A stretch of DNA of 64,000 bases, from NCBI RefSeq assembly GCF_004310865.1, contig NZ_SIXI01000001.1, positions 1-64,000 of the forward strand, read 5' to 3'. The notes beneath the pieces are model-generated. The model worked only from the letters and a program-made list of their open reading frames with translations. It ran no database searches and was not told where the DNA came from. The translations under genes were made by a program, and so were the position numbers. This document shows, piece by piece, positions 8,309 to 16,231 of the stretch (its first letter is position 1; each line of letters starts with the position of its first letter). Source of the stretch: Aquabacterium lacunae. GTDB lineage: Bacteria; Pseudomonadota; Gammaproteobacteria; Burkholderiales; Burkholderiaceae_C.

Positions 8309-9205
8309 TCAGCGGCCCAGGTAAACCTCGACGACCTTGTCATTGGCCTGCACCTCGGCCAGCGTGCCCTCGGCCAGCACCGAACCTTCGTGCAGCACGG
8401 TCACCTTCTTCTTGCCGGCGGTGGCACCCTGCGTGGTCAGCTCGTGGATGAACTTCATGTCGTGCTCGACCACCACCAGCGAATGCGCGCCTTCCAGCGA
8501 CAGGAACAGCTCGGCCGTGCGCTCGGTTTCTTCGTCGGTCATGCCGGCCACAGGTTCGTCCAGCAGCAGCAGCTTGGGGTCCTGCATCAGCAGCATGCCG
8601 ATCTCGAGCCACTGCTTCTGGCCATGCGACAGCAGACCGGCTGTGCGCTGGGCCTGGTCCTTCAGGTGGATCAGCTGCAGCATGGCCGAGATGCGGTCCA
8701 GCTGCTCACCGCTGAGCTTGAAGAACACCGAGGCACGGGCACGGCGGTCGGCCTTGAGGGCCAGCTCCAGGTTCTCGAACACGCTGAGGTGCTCGAACAC
8801 CGTGGGCTTCTGGAATTTGCGGCCGATGCCCTTTTGGGCGATGTCGTTTTCACGCATGGTCAGCAGGTTCAGCGTGGAGCCGAAAAACGCTGTGCCACTG
8901 TCGGGCCGGGTCTTGCCGGTGATGACATCCATCATGGTGGTCTTGCCGGCGCCATTGGGGCCGATGATGCAGCGCATCTCGCCAACCGCGATGTTCAGAC
9001 AGAGCTTGTTGAGCGCCTTGAAGCCGTCAAAACTCACCTCGATGTCGTCCAGGTAGAGGATGGAGCCGTGGGCCAGGTCCAGCGCCCCAGGTTCCAGCAC
9101 CCGCCCGTAACTGGCCTCACGCCCGCCCGATTCGCCCGCATTGGTGGGCGTGTTCATGGCCCGCACCAGCGTGCGGGCGCCTTCTTCCATCAGGTCGGGG
9201 GTCAT
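8309..9205 (-). CDS. urtD: Urea ABC transporter ATP-binding protein UrtD
   Basis: A 298-residue LivG-like ATPase. Walker A is IIGPNGAGKTTMMDVITGKTRPDSG, the signature is LLSHGQKQWLEIGMLLMQDPKLLLLDEPVAGMTDEE, and the H-loop is VVVEHDMKF. LSHGQ instead of LSGGQ is the usual UrtD signature. About 50 residues precede the ABC domain (MTPDLMEEGARTLVRAMN...), a common extension in this family. Its ATG overlaps the urtC stop by 4 bp (ATGA), so translation is probably coupled. Confidence 0.95.
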   Translation of the reverse strand: MTPDLMEEGARTLVRAMNTPTNAGESGGREASYGRVLEPGALDLAHGSILYLDDIEVSFDGFKALNKLCLNIAVGEMRCIIGPNGAGKTTMMDVITGKTRPDSGTAFFGSTLNLLTMRENDIAQKGIGRKFQKPTVFEHLSVFENLELALKADRRARASVFFKLSGEQLDRISAMLQLIHLKDQAQRTAGLLSHGQKQWLEIGMLLMQDPKLLLLDEPVAGMTDEETERTAELFLSLEGAHSLVVVEHDMKFIHELTTQGATAGKKKVTVLHEGSVLAEGTLAEVQANDKVVEVYLGR

Positions 9206-10341
9206 GCTTTCACCTCAGCGTTCTTGTTGAAGAGCTTGCGCACGCCGCCCACGATGCCCTGGGGCAGGTACAGGGTCACAGCCACGAACAGCGCGCCCAG
9301 GAAATACAGCCAGTACTCGGGGAACTCGACCGTGAACCAGCTCTTGGCGCCGTTCACGAAGAAGGCACCGATGATCGGGCCGATCAGGGTGGCCCGGCCA
9401 CCCACCGCCGCCCAGATGGCGATTTCGATGGACGCCGCCGCCGACATCTCGCTGGGGTTGATGATGCCCACCTGCGGCACATACAGAGCACCGGCAATGC
9501 CGCACATCACGGCCGACAGCGTCCAGATGGCCAGCTTGTAGGCCAGCGGGTTGTAGCCGCAGAACATGACACGGTTTTCGGCGTCGCGGATGGCTTGCAG
9601 CACGCGGCCGAACTTGGTGTTCACCAGCCAGCGGGCCATCAGGAAGAAGCCGATCAGCGTCAGGCCCGTGATGACGAACAACACCATGCGGGTAGACGGC
9701 TGGGCCAGCGGGATGTCCAGGATGCGCTTGAAGTCGGTGAAGCCGTTGTTGCCGCCGAAACCGGTTTCATTGCGGAAGAACAGCAACATGGCTGCAAACG
9801 TCATGGCCTGGGTGATGATCGAGAAATACACCCCCTTGATGCGGCTGCGAAAGGCAAAGAAGCCGAACACGAAGGCCAGCAGGCCAGGCACCAGCACCAC
9901 CAGCAGCATCTGACCGATGAAGCTTTCGCTCAGGGCCCAGTGCCAGGGCACTTCCTTCCAGTCCAGGAAAACCATGAAGTCGGGCAGGTCACTCTTGTAG
10001 CTGCCGTCACGCCCGATCTGGCGCATCAGGTACATGCCCATGGCATAGCCCCCCAGCGCGAAGAACAGGCCATGGCCCAGCGACAGGATGCCGGTGTAGC
10101 CCCAGATCAGGTCCATGGCCAGCGCACAAATGGCGTAGCACATGATCTTGCCGATCAGGGCCACGGCAAAGTCCGACAGATGCAAAGGCGAGCCCTCCGG
10201 CACCACCAGGTTCAGCAGCGGCACCAGCAAGGTCACGGTGATCACGGCGGCCATCAAAGCCGTCCAGCCCTTGGCGCCCAGGGCGCTGCGGGGGACGGTG
10301 ATGCCGGCCGTGGGAGAGATGGCATTCAGAACAGCACTCAT
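9202..10341 (-). CDS. urtC: Urea ABC transporter permease UrtC
   Basis: A 379-residue LivM-like inner-membrane permease with about ten hydrophobic segments. Conserved stretches include DLIWGYTGILSLGHGLFFALGGYAMGMYL and VGGRATLIGPIIGAFFVNGAKSWFTVEFPEYWLYFLGALFV. The ATG at 10341 is chosen because GAGGAG lies 7 nt upstream; an in-frame GTG at 10365 would start inside urtB. It forms the translocation channel with UrtB. Confidence 0.95.
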   Translation of the reverse strand: MSAVLNAISPTAGITVPRSALGAKGWTALMAAVITVTLLVPLLNLVVPEGSPLHLSDFAVALIGKIMCYAICALAMDLIWGYTGILSLGHGLFFALGGYAMGMYLMRQIGRDGSYKSDLPDFMVFLDWKEVPWHWALSESFIGQMLLVVLVPGLLAFVFGFFAFRSRIKGVYFSIITQAMTFAAMLLFFRNETGFGGNNGFTDFKRILDIPLAQPSTRMVLFVITGLTLIGFFLMARWLVNTKFGRVLQAIRDAENRVMFCGYNPLAYKLAIWTLSAVMCGIAGALYVPQVGIINPSEMSAAASIEIAIWAAVGGRATLIGPIIGAFFVNGAKSWFTVEFPEYWLYFLGALFVAVTLYLPQGIVGGVRKLFNKNAEVKA

Positions 10342-10351
10342 TTGTGTCTCC

Positions 10352-12013
10352 TCAGGCTTCGGCACTGCGGCCCTTCATGGCGAACAGACCTTGCGGGCGC
10401 TTCTGAATGAAGATCACCACGAAGACCAGCACAAAGATCTTGGCCAGCACGGCGCCGGTCCAGCCCTCCAGGAACTTGTTGATCATGCCCAGGCCGAGGG
10501 CTGCGTACACGGTGCCTGCGATCTGGCCCACGCCCCCGGTGACCACCACCATGAACGAGTCGACGATGTAGCCCTGCCCCAGGTCAGGGCCCACGTTGCC
10601 GATCTGGGAGAGCGCGCAGCCCGCCAGGCCTGCAATGCCGGCCCCCAGCGAAAAGGCCATGGTGTCGACCCGGGCGGTGTTGACACCCATGCACGAGGCC
10701 ATGGGGCGGTTCTGGGTGACCGAGCGCACAAACAGGCCCATGCGTGTCTTGTTGATCAGCAAGGTCATGCCCACCAGCACCAGCGCCGCGAACACGATGA
10801 TGGCCAGGCGGTTGTAGGGCAGCGTGAGGTTGCTGAACAGGTCATATCCGCCCGACATCCAGCTGGGGTTCTCGACCTGCACGTTCTGGGCACCGAACAC
10901 CGTGCGAACGGCCTGCATCAGGATCAGACTGAGGCCCCACGAGGCCAGCAGCGTTTCCAGGGGGCGACCGTACAGGAAGCGGAACACGGTGCGCTCCAGG
11001 GCGGCGCCGACCAGCGCAGAAGCCATGAAGGCACAAGGAATCGCCACCACCAGGTACCAGGCGAACTGGTCGGGCAGGTACTGGCGGAACAGGTTCTGGA
11101 TCACAAAGGTGGCGTAGGCGCCGATCATGATCAGCTCGCCGTGGGCCATGTTGATCACGCCCATCAGGCCGTAGGTGATGGCCAGACCCAGCGCGGCCAG
11201 CAGCAAGATCGATCCCAGGCTGATGCCGGTGAACAAAACACCCACGCGCTCGCCCCAGGCCAGCGTGGCGTTGACCTCTTCAAGGGCCATGCGCAGGGCC
11301 TGCTGCACGGCCTTGTCGGCTTCGCCGTCCTCGGCCAGGCGCTCCATCAGCAGGGCGCGAGCACCTGGGGTGCCCTGACCGCCCAGGGCCTGTGCGGCCT
11401 CGATGCGGCGCGCAGGATCTGCAGCCTGCAGCAAGGCCTTGGCGCGCACCGTCTCCAGTTGCGCTTTCAGGGCCGGATCCTGCTCGGCCGCCAGGGCCTT
11501 GTCGATGATGGGCAGCTTCGATTCATCTGCAGCGGCGGCCAGGGCCTCCACGGCCTCCTGGCGCAGCGCCACGTCGGGTGAGCCCAACTTGCCAGCGGCC
11601 AGGGCCGCCTCGATCTCGCTGCTCATCCGGTTGTTGTTGACCACGTCTTCCGCCCCCTCGGGCAGCGGCACGACCTGGCCTGTCACGGCATCCTTGGCGA
11701 CCTCACCGTCAACGATGAACACCTTCTGGCCGGCCACCTTCACGCTGTCAGCCATCAAGGCCTCCAGCAAGGGGCTCAGGGCCGGGTCATTCTTGGGCAG
11801 CAGCTTCTGCAGGGCAGCGATGCGGGCATCGTTGTCGCCGGCAGAAACCGACAAGGCCTCTTCCATCGTCAAGGCGTGTGCGCCAGTGGGCATCAGGGCC
11901 CCCAGCAGGCAGCTCAGGCTGCACGACACGCCCAAGGCCCAGCGTCGCCATGCGGCGGGCCGGGCTGCGGTCTCAGCGTTGTATCGGTTCACAGGTCGGT
12001 CCTTGTTCGCCAT
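10352..12013 (-). CDS. urtB: Urea ABC transporter permease UrtB
   Basis: From ATG 12013 (MANKDRPVNRYN...) the protein has 553 residues: an N-terminal hydrophobic signal-like segment ending PTGAHA, then a ~200-residue Ala-rich helical region with HEAT-like repeats (LLEALMADSVKVAG, EAVEALAAAADESKLPIIDKALA, DPARRIEAAQALG), then a LivH-like permease (ISLGSILLLAALGLAITYGLMGVINMAHGELIMIGAY...). The long periplasmic-type extension is usual in proteobacterial UrtB. An upstream in-frame start at 12112 is rejected because it would translate through the terminator at 12024-12062. It is 10 bp ahead of urtC. Confidence 0.95.
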   Translation of the reverse strand: MANKDRPVNRYNAETAARPAAWRRWALGVSCSLSCLLGALMPTGAHALTMEEALSVSAGDNDARIAALQKLLPKNDPALSPLLEALMADSVKVAGQKVFIVDGEVAKDAVTGQVVPLPEGAEDVVNNNRMSSEIEAALAAGKLGSPDVALRQEAVEALAAAADESKLPIIDKALAAEQDPALKAQLETVRAKALLQAADPARRIEAAQALGGQGTPGARALLMERLAEDGEADKAVQQALRMALEEVNATLAWGERVGVLFTGISLGSILLLAALGLAITYGLMGVINMAHGELIMIGAYATFVIQNLFRQYLPDQFAWYLVVAIPCAFMASALVGAALERTVFRFLYGRPLETLLASWGLSLILMQAVRTVFGAQNVQVENPSWMSGGYDLFSNLTLPYNRLAIIVFAALVLVGMTLLINKTRMGLFVRSVTQNRPMASCMGVNTARVDTMAFSLGAGIAGLAGCALSQIGNVGPDLGQGYIVDSFMVVVTGGVGQIAGTVYAALGLGMINKFLEGWTGAVLAKIFVLVFVVIFIQKRPQGLFAMKGRSAEA

Positions 12014-12023
12014 GTTCGAAATT

Positions 12024-12062
12024 GCAGAAAAAAAACGCCCCTCGGGTGACGCCCGAGGGGCG
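12024..12062 (-). terminator. Terminator/attenuator between urtA and urtB
   Basis: Reading the minus strand, a perfect 11-bp GC-rich stem (CGCCCCTCGGG ... CCCGAGGGGCG, 12036-12062) with a 5-nt loop is followed by a run of eight T (complement of 12028-12035). It sits 102 bp after the urtA stop and 11 bp before the urtB start. It should stop most transcripts after urtA, giving excess binding protein over the membrane components. Confidence 0.88.
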
Positions 12063-12163
12063 AACCGCTCTGCTTCATGGTTCATCCCGTCAGGCCTGGC
12101 GCCACGTGGCACCAGGCGCGAGGACGGGCACTCGCATCAGGCTGGCCCCAGGCCAGCCGAAGA

Positions 12164-13441
12164 TCACTTGCCTTCCGGCTCGTCCTTCTTCTTGTCGTTG
12201 CCAGGGATGTAGGGGCTCCAGGGCTGGGCCTTGACCGGGCCAGGGGTCTTCCAGACCACCTTGAACTGGCCGTCAGCCTTGACCTCGCCAATGAACACCG
12301 GCTTGTGCAGGTGGTGGTTCTTCTCGTCCATCTTGGACATGAAGCCGCCCGGGGCCTTGAAGGTCTGACCGGCCATGGCAGCAATGACCTTGTCGGTGTC
12401 GGTGCTGCCAGCCTTCTTGACGGCCTGGGCCCACATGTTGATGCCGATGTAGGTGGCTTCCATCGGGTCGTTGGTCAGGGGCTTGTCCTTGTGACCGGCG
12501 ATGTTCTTGGCCTTGGCGTAAGCCGACCACTTCTTGATGAACTCGTCGTTGGCGGGGCTCTTGACCGACATGAAGTAGTTCCAGGCGGCCAGGTGGCCCA
12601 CCAGCGGCTTGGTGTCCACACCGCGCAGCTCTTCTTCACCCACCGAGAACGCCACCACCGGCACGTCCTTGGCCTTCAGGCCCTGGTTGCCCAGTTCCTT
12701 GTAGAAAGGCACGTTCGAGTCGCCGTTGATGGTCGAGACCACGGCGGTCTTCTTGCCTTCCGAAGCGAACTTCTTGATCTTGCCGATGATGGTCTGGTAG
12801 TCGGAGTGACCGAAGGGGGTGTACTCCTCCATGATGTCCTCGTCCTTCACACCCTTGGACTTCAGGAAGGCACGCAGGATCTTGTTGGTGGTGCGGGGGT
12901 ACACGTAGTCGGTGCCCAGCAGCACGAAGCGCTTGGCCGAACCGCCGTCCTTGCTCATCAGGTACTCGACGGCGGGGATGGCCTGCTGGTTGGGGGCAGC
13001 ACCGGTGTAGAACACGTTCTTCTCGAGCTCTTCACCTTCGTACTGCACGGGGTAGAACAGCAGGCCGTTGTTTTCCTTGTAAACCGGCAGCACCGACTTG
13101 CGCGACACCGAGGTCCAGCAGCCGAAGGTCACGGCCACCTTGTCTTGCGTCAGCAGCTGCTTGGCCTTTTCGGCAAACAGGGGCCAGTTCGAGGCCGGGT
13201 CAACCACCACGGGCTCCAGCTTCTTGCCCAGCAGACCACCCTTGGCGTTGATCTCGTCGATGGCCATCAGGACGGTGTCCTTCAGCACGGTTTCCGAGAT
13301 GGCCATGGTGCCGGACAGCGAGTGCAGCACACCCACCTTGATGGTGTCAGCGGCCTGGGCCATGGTCGAGAAAGCCAGGCCAGCGACGCCCAGGGCGACT
13401 GCGGTGAGGGACTGGGCGGCGGCGCGACGGGTGATGTTCAT
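12164..13441 (-). CDS. urtA: Urea ABC transporter substrate-binding protein UrtA
   Basis: A 425-residue periplasmic binding protein starting with a signal peptide (MNITRRAAAQSLTAVALGVAGLAF...AQA, with a twin-Arg pair). The mature part begins ADTIKVGVLHSLSGTMAISETVLKDTVLMAIDEINAKGG and contains FGCWTSVSRKSVLPV, NGLLFYPVQYEGEE and ATYIGINMWAQAV, the hallmarks of UrtA in the LivJ-like family. An AAGGAG ribosome site lies about 10 nt before ATG 13441. It delivers urea to UrtBC. First gene of the cluster; the upstream intergenic region carries the palindrome at 13566-13583. Confidence 0.96.
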   Translation of the reverse strand: MNITRRAAAQSLTAVALGVAGLAFSTMAQAADTIKVGVLHSLSGTMAISETVLKDTVLMAIDEINAKGGLLGKKLEPVVVDPASNWPLFAEKAKQLLTQDKVAVTFGCWTSVSRKSVLPVYKENNGLLFYPVQYEGEELEKNVFYTGAAPNQQAIPAVEYLMSKDGGSAKRFVLLGTDYVYPRTTNKILRAFLKSKGVKDEDIMEEYTPFGHSDYQTIIGKIKKFASEGKKTAVVSTINGDSNVPFYKELGNQGLKAKDVPVVAFSVGEEELRGVDTKPLVGHLAAWNYFMSVKSPANDEFIKKWSAYAKAKNIAGHKDKPLTNDPMEATYIGINMWAQAVKKAGSTDTDKVIAAMAGQTFKAPGGFMSKMDEKNHHLHKPVFIGEVKADGQFKVVWKTPGPVKAQPWSPYIPGNDKKKDEPEGK

Positions 13442-13565
13442 GTGAAAACGCTCCTTGGAAGCGAGTTGGGATCAAGTGGGTTGGCTTGTCTCCCATCAAC
13501 AACTGCTTTGAAGGCAACTCATTGATCGGATGTGTTCAGTGTGCCGAGCCACCCCGGATCGCGAA

Positions 13566-13583
13566 ATACGCCACATGGCGTAT
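13566..13583. promoter_or_regulatory. Candidate operator: 18-bp inverted repeat upstream of urtA
   Basis: ATACGCCA-CA-TGGCGTAT is a perfect 8-bp inverted repeat with a 2-nt centre. It lies 125 bp upstream of the urtA start and 85 bp upstream of the divergent DUF1275 gene. The half-site TACGCCA has the size and TAC start of sites bound by LuxR/NarL-type regulators, and a LuxR-type response regulator is encoded at 17650-18624; the link is inference. No convincing sigma-54 site was found in 13442-13667. Confidence 0.5.
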
Positions 13584-13667
13584 GCGGGCGGCGGCTGGCA
13601 GCCAGCTGGATCAGGCATGGACCTTGCCGAGGCAAGGGTTCTAGAATGAACACACACCGCTGAGCCC

Positions 13668-14444
13668 ATGCCCAACAACCTTTACCTCCGTCTGGCCGCC
13701 CGTGAGCGCGACCGGCGCACCAACGTGGCGCTGGGCACCATCCTGGCGGCGGTGGCGGGCGCCATCAATGCCGGCGGGTTTCTCGCGGTGCACCGCTATA
13801 CCTCGCACATGACCGGCATCGTCTCGGAGATTGCCGATTCGCTGGTGCTGGGGCAGATGGCCTACGCCATGGCCGGGCTGTCGTCGCTGATCGCCTTCAT
13901 GCTGGGCGCCGCCACCACCGCCGCGCTGGTCAACTGGGCGCGCCGGCAAGACCTGCACAGCGAGTACGCCATCGCCCTGCTGGTCGAAGCCCTGCTGCTG
14001 GTGCTGTTCGGCCTGCTGGGGGCCAACCTGGAGTTGCTGGTCGATGTGTTTGTGCCCTCGACCGTGCTGCTGCTGTGCTTCCTGATGGGACTGCAGAACG
14101 CCATGATCACCAAGGTGTCGAAGGCCGAGATCCGCACCACGCATCTCACGGGCGTGGTCACCGACCTGGGCATCGAGATCGGGCGCATGCTGTACTGGAA
14201 CCGGCCCGAGCCCGGCCAGAGCCTGCCACCCGTGCAGGCCGACCGCAGCAAGGTGAAACTGCTGTGCCTGATCCTGACAGGCTTCTTCCTGGGCGGGCTG
14301 GTGGGAGCCTGGGCCTTCAGCCACATCGGCTTTGCAGCCACCTTGCCCATTGCCGTCCTGCTGGTGGCGCTGGCCCTGCCGCCGCTGTGGCGAGACCTGC
14401 TGCGGCTGATGCCAGGCCACCACGGCACCCGCCACCTGCCCTGA
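13668..14444 (+). CDS. DUF1275 (YoaK-like) membrane protein
   Basis: A 258-residue integral membrane protein with about six hydrophobic segments. RRTNVALGTILAAVAGAINAGGFLAVHRYTSHMTGIVSEIAD matches the DUF1275/YoaK N-terminus, which carries the conserved G-F and T-S-H-M-T-G elements. The later MGLQNAMITKVSKAEIRTTHLTGVVTDLGIEIGR is also characteristic. Function is not established; transport is a guess from topology. It is transcribed away from urtA and is followed after 15 bp by the spermidine-synthase-like gene. Confidence 0.88.
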   Translation: MPNNLYLRLAARERDRRTNVALGTILAAVAGAINAGGFLAVHRYTSHMTGIVSEIADSLVLGQMAYAMAGLSSLIAFMLGAATTAALVNWARRQDLHSEYAIALLVEALLLVLFGLLGANLELLVDVFVPSTVLLLCFLMGLQNAMITKVSKAEIRTTHLTGVVTDLGIEIGRMLYWNRPEPGQSLPPVQADRSKVKLLCLILTGFFLGGLVGAWAFSHIGFAATLPIAVLLVALALPPLWRDLLRLMPGHHGTRHLP

Positions 14445-14459
14445 TCCTGAAAGCCTGGT

Positions 14460-15206
14460 TTGGATTTCCCCCGCCTGCACCGCAACCGACAGACCCTGTC
14501 CTTGACCTTCGGCTCCGACCTGCTGCAAAGCTGCATGAAGGTCGATGCGCCCACCGAACTGGTGCTGGAGTACACCCGCGCCCTGATGGCCTTCTTGCTG
14601 GTGCACCCGCAGCCGGCGCGCGTGCTGATGGTGGGCCTGGGCGGGGGCTCGATCGTGCGCTACATGCAGGCCCACCTGCCCGACACCCACCTGACCGTGG
14701 TCGAGATATCGCCCGACGTGATCGACCTGCGCGATGAATTCGACGTGCCCGCGGACGGCCCCACCCTGAGCGTGGTGTGTGCCGATGGTGCGCGGTACAT
14801 GGCCCGAACCGACCTGCTGCCGTTCGATGCCATCCTGATCGATGGGTTCACGGCCGAAGGGCAACCCCCTGCCCTGGCCACACCGGCGTTTTACCGCGCG
14901 TGCCGGGCGCGTCTGGCGCCTGACGGCTTGCTGATGATCAACCTGCACGCGGCAGAACCCGCCCTGAGCGAACACCTCAAGCGCCTTCGCAAAGCCTTGG
15001 GCAGCGGAGTGTTCGACCAGACGGTGGACGACGGAGACAACCAGGTGGTCATGGCCGCGGCAGAACCTGTGTGGCAGGCCCTGGCGGCCGACTTTCAAAC
15101 CCGCTGGACGCAGCTGGCCGAGGTGCACCAAAGCACCCTGGGGTCTTCCGCAGGTCGGCTCGAAAGAGCCCTTGTCAGGCGTTATCCTGCGCGGCTCAGC
15201 GAATGA
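14460..15206 (+). CDS. Spermidine-synthase-like protein
   Basis: A 248-residue Rossmann-fold protein of the spermine/spermidine synthase superfamily. The SAM-type nucleotide-binding loop is VLMVGLGGGSIVRYMQ, followed by the acidic residue in VVEIS, the VVCADGARYM segment and FDAILIDGF. The N-terminus SLTFGSDLLQSCMKVDAP corresponds to the family's beta-sheet tetramerisation domain but is short. Such stand-alone proteins are often annotated fused-MFS/spermidine synthase-like and need not make polyamines. The start is TTG 14460, since a stop at 14448 excludes an upstream start and no ATG occurs before the conserved region. Confidence 0.75.
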   Translation: MDFPRLHRNRQTLSLTFGSDLLQSCMKVDAPTELVLEYTRALMAFLLVHPQPARVLMVGLGGGSIVRYMQAHLPDTHLTVVEISPDVIDLRDEFDVPADGPTLSVVCADGARYMARTDLLPFDAILIDGFTAEGQPPALATPAFYRACRARLAPDGLLMINLHAAEPALSEHLKRLRKALGSGVFDQTVDDGDNQVVMAAAEPVWQALAADFQTRWTQLAEVHQSTLGSSAGRLERALVRRYPARLSE

Positions 15207-15218
15207 AGTTTCAAGACG

Positions 15219-15581
15219 ATGACCGGATCCTGCCTGGGTGATGCACAGACCATCACCGTGACCATCGATTGCGCCGCCCAGACGGTGTACGACGCCGTGC
15301 GTGACCCCGTGCGCCTGAGCCAGTGGGCCAGCGGCGTGGAAGCGGCCGTGGTGATCACCTTCGCGCCCGACAACAACCAGGGCGTGCTCGACCATGAGGT
15401 CTACCTGCCCGATGGCCGCCGCGTGAAGGTGCCCATGCGCGTGGTGCCCCTGCGCGGCCGCAGCGTGCTCACGCTGACCCTGTTCCGACAGCCCGGCACC
15501 AGCGACGATGAGTTCCTCGACGATGTGCAGTGGGCCCAGCGAGACCTGGAAGCCCTGCGCAACCTGCTCGAATCGTACTGA
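15219..15581 (+). CDS. SRPBCC-fold (polyketide cyclase-like) protein
   Basis: A 120-residue protein: TITVTIDCAAQTVYDAVRDPVRLSQWASGVEAA resembles the start of the START/SRPBCC fold (strand, then the helix with VYDxVxDPxxLxxW), and the C-terminal helix EFLDDVQWAQRDLEALRNLLES fits the long closing helix. The ligand is unknown. It lies 12 bp after the spermidine-synthase-like gene and 16 bp before the Nudix gene, so it is probably in one transcript with them. Confidence 0.6.
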   Translation: MTGSCLGDAQTITVTIDCAAQTVYDAVRDPVRLSQWASGVEAAVVITFAPDNNQGVLDHEVYLPDGRRVKVPMRVVPLRGRSVLTLTLFRQPGTSDDEFLDDVQWAQRDLEALRNLLESY

Positions 15582-15597
15582 CCCTTCAGACCCGGCC

Positions 15598-16128
15598 ATG
15601 GCCTTCACCTTCTGCCCCCAATGCGCCACCCCGCTGGTCAACCGGCAAGAAGGTGAGCTGCCCCGGATGGCCTGCCCGGACGACACTTGCGGCTTTGTGC
15701 ACTGGGACAACCCCACGCCCGTGGTGGCGGCCATCGTGGAGCACGAAGGCGAGCTGATCCTGGCCCGCAACAAGGCCTGGGCCGTGCCCTTCTTTGCCTT
15801 GATCACCGGCTTTCTGGAGCGCAGTGACCCCAGCCCGGCCGAAGCCGTGATGCGCGAAGTCAAGGAAGAGCTGGGCCTGGACGCGCAAGGTGCTCATTTC
15901 GTGGGGCACTACCGCTTCGAGCGGCAGAACCAGATCATCCTGGCCTACCACGTGCCGGCCACGGGTCAGATCACCCTGGGCGAAGAGCTGGCCGAGTACC
16001 GCCGCATTGCACCGGCCAAGGCCCGCTACTGGCCGGTGGCCACCGGGCTGGCGCTGCGCGACTGGCTGATCAGCCAGGGGCATCAGCCACAGGCCTTCGA
16101 GGTGCCCGACCCTCGCCCCAAGCCCTGA
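15598..16128 (+). CDS. Nudix hydrolase with N-terminal zinc ribbon
   Basis: A 176-residue protein from ATG 15598. Residues 1-36 hold FCPQCATPL and [24 protein letters not shown], a four-Cys zinc ribbon as in NudC/ADP-ribose pyrophosphatase-like enzymes. The Nudix box follows with GFLERSD... and REVKEELGL, but it is one residue longer than the canonical 23-residue box and has Asp where the Gly-Glu pair is expected. Likely a pyrophosphohydrolase on a nucleoside diphosphate derivative; the substrate cannot be read from sequence. In-frame codons upstream from 15508 lie inside the previous gene. Confidence 0.85.
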   Translation: MAFTFCPQCATPLVNRQEGELPRMACPDDTCGFVHWDNPTPVVAAIVEHEGELILARNKAWAVPFFALITGFLERSDPSPAEAVMREVKEELGLDAQGAHFVGHYRFERQNQIILAYHVPATGQITLGEELAEYRRIAPAKARYWPVATGLALRDWLISQGHQPQAFEVPDPRPKP

Positions 16129-16134
16129 GGCGCA

Positions 16135-16151
16135 CCGGGCCACACGCCCGG
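16135..16151. repeat. Small GC hairpin after the Nudix gene
   Basis: CCGGGC-CACAC-GCCCGG, a 6-bp stem and 5-nt loop starting 7 bp after the Nudix stop. There is no T tract, so it could be a weak or Rho-assisted terminator, or simply an mRNA 3' structure. Confidence 0.35.
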
Positions 16152-16176
16152 ATGTTGGTTCCCACAATAGCGACAT

Positions 16177-16199
16177 CGCACGCTCGTGCGTATCGTGCG
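16177..16199. promoter_or_regulatory. Inverted repeat with extra half-site upstream of dctA
   Basis: CGCACG-CT-CGTGCG (16177-16190) is a perfect inverted repeat with a third CGTGCG at 16194-16199. It ends 32 bp before the dctA start. It could be an operator or part of the leader; no -24/-12 sigma-54 element was recognised, although many dctA genes have one. Confidence 0.35.
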
Positions 16200-16231
16200 G
16201 CACTTTCGAAACACCAACGAAAGCGTCCACC

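Noticed and set aside
12014-12112. Longer UrtB N-terminus starting at 12112
   Set aside because: It would be translated through the urtA terminator hairpin, and the added residues do not resemble a signal peptide; ATG 12013 gives a normal one.
13442-13667. Sigma-54 (-24/-12) promoter for urtA
   Set aside because: Several GG...GC pairs were tried, but none had the required 10-bp spacing with TGGCAC and TTGC context.
13641-15863. A 740-codon minus-strand open frame
   Set aside because: It lies opposite the DUF1275, spermidine-synthase-like and SRPBCC genes, is Gln/His-rich and has no domain; it is a GC-driven shadow.
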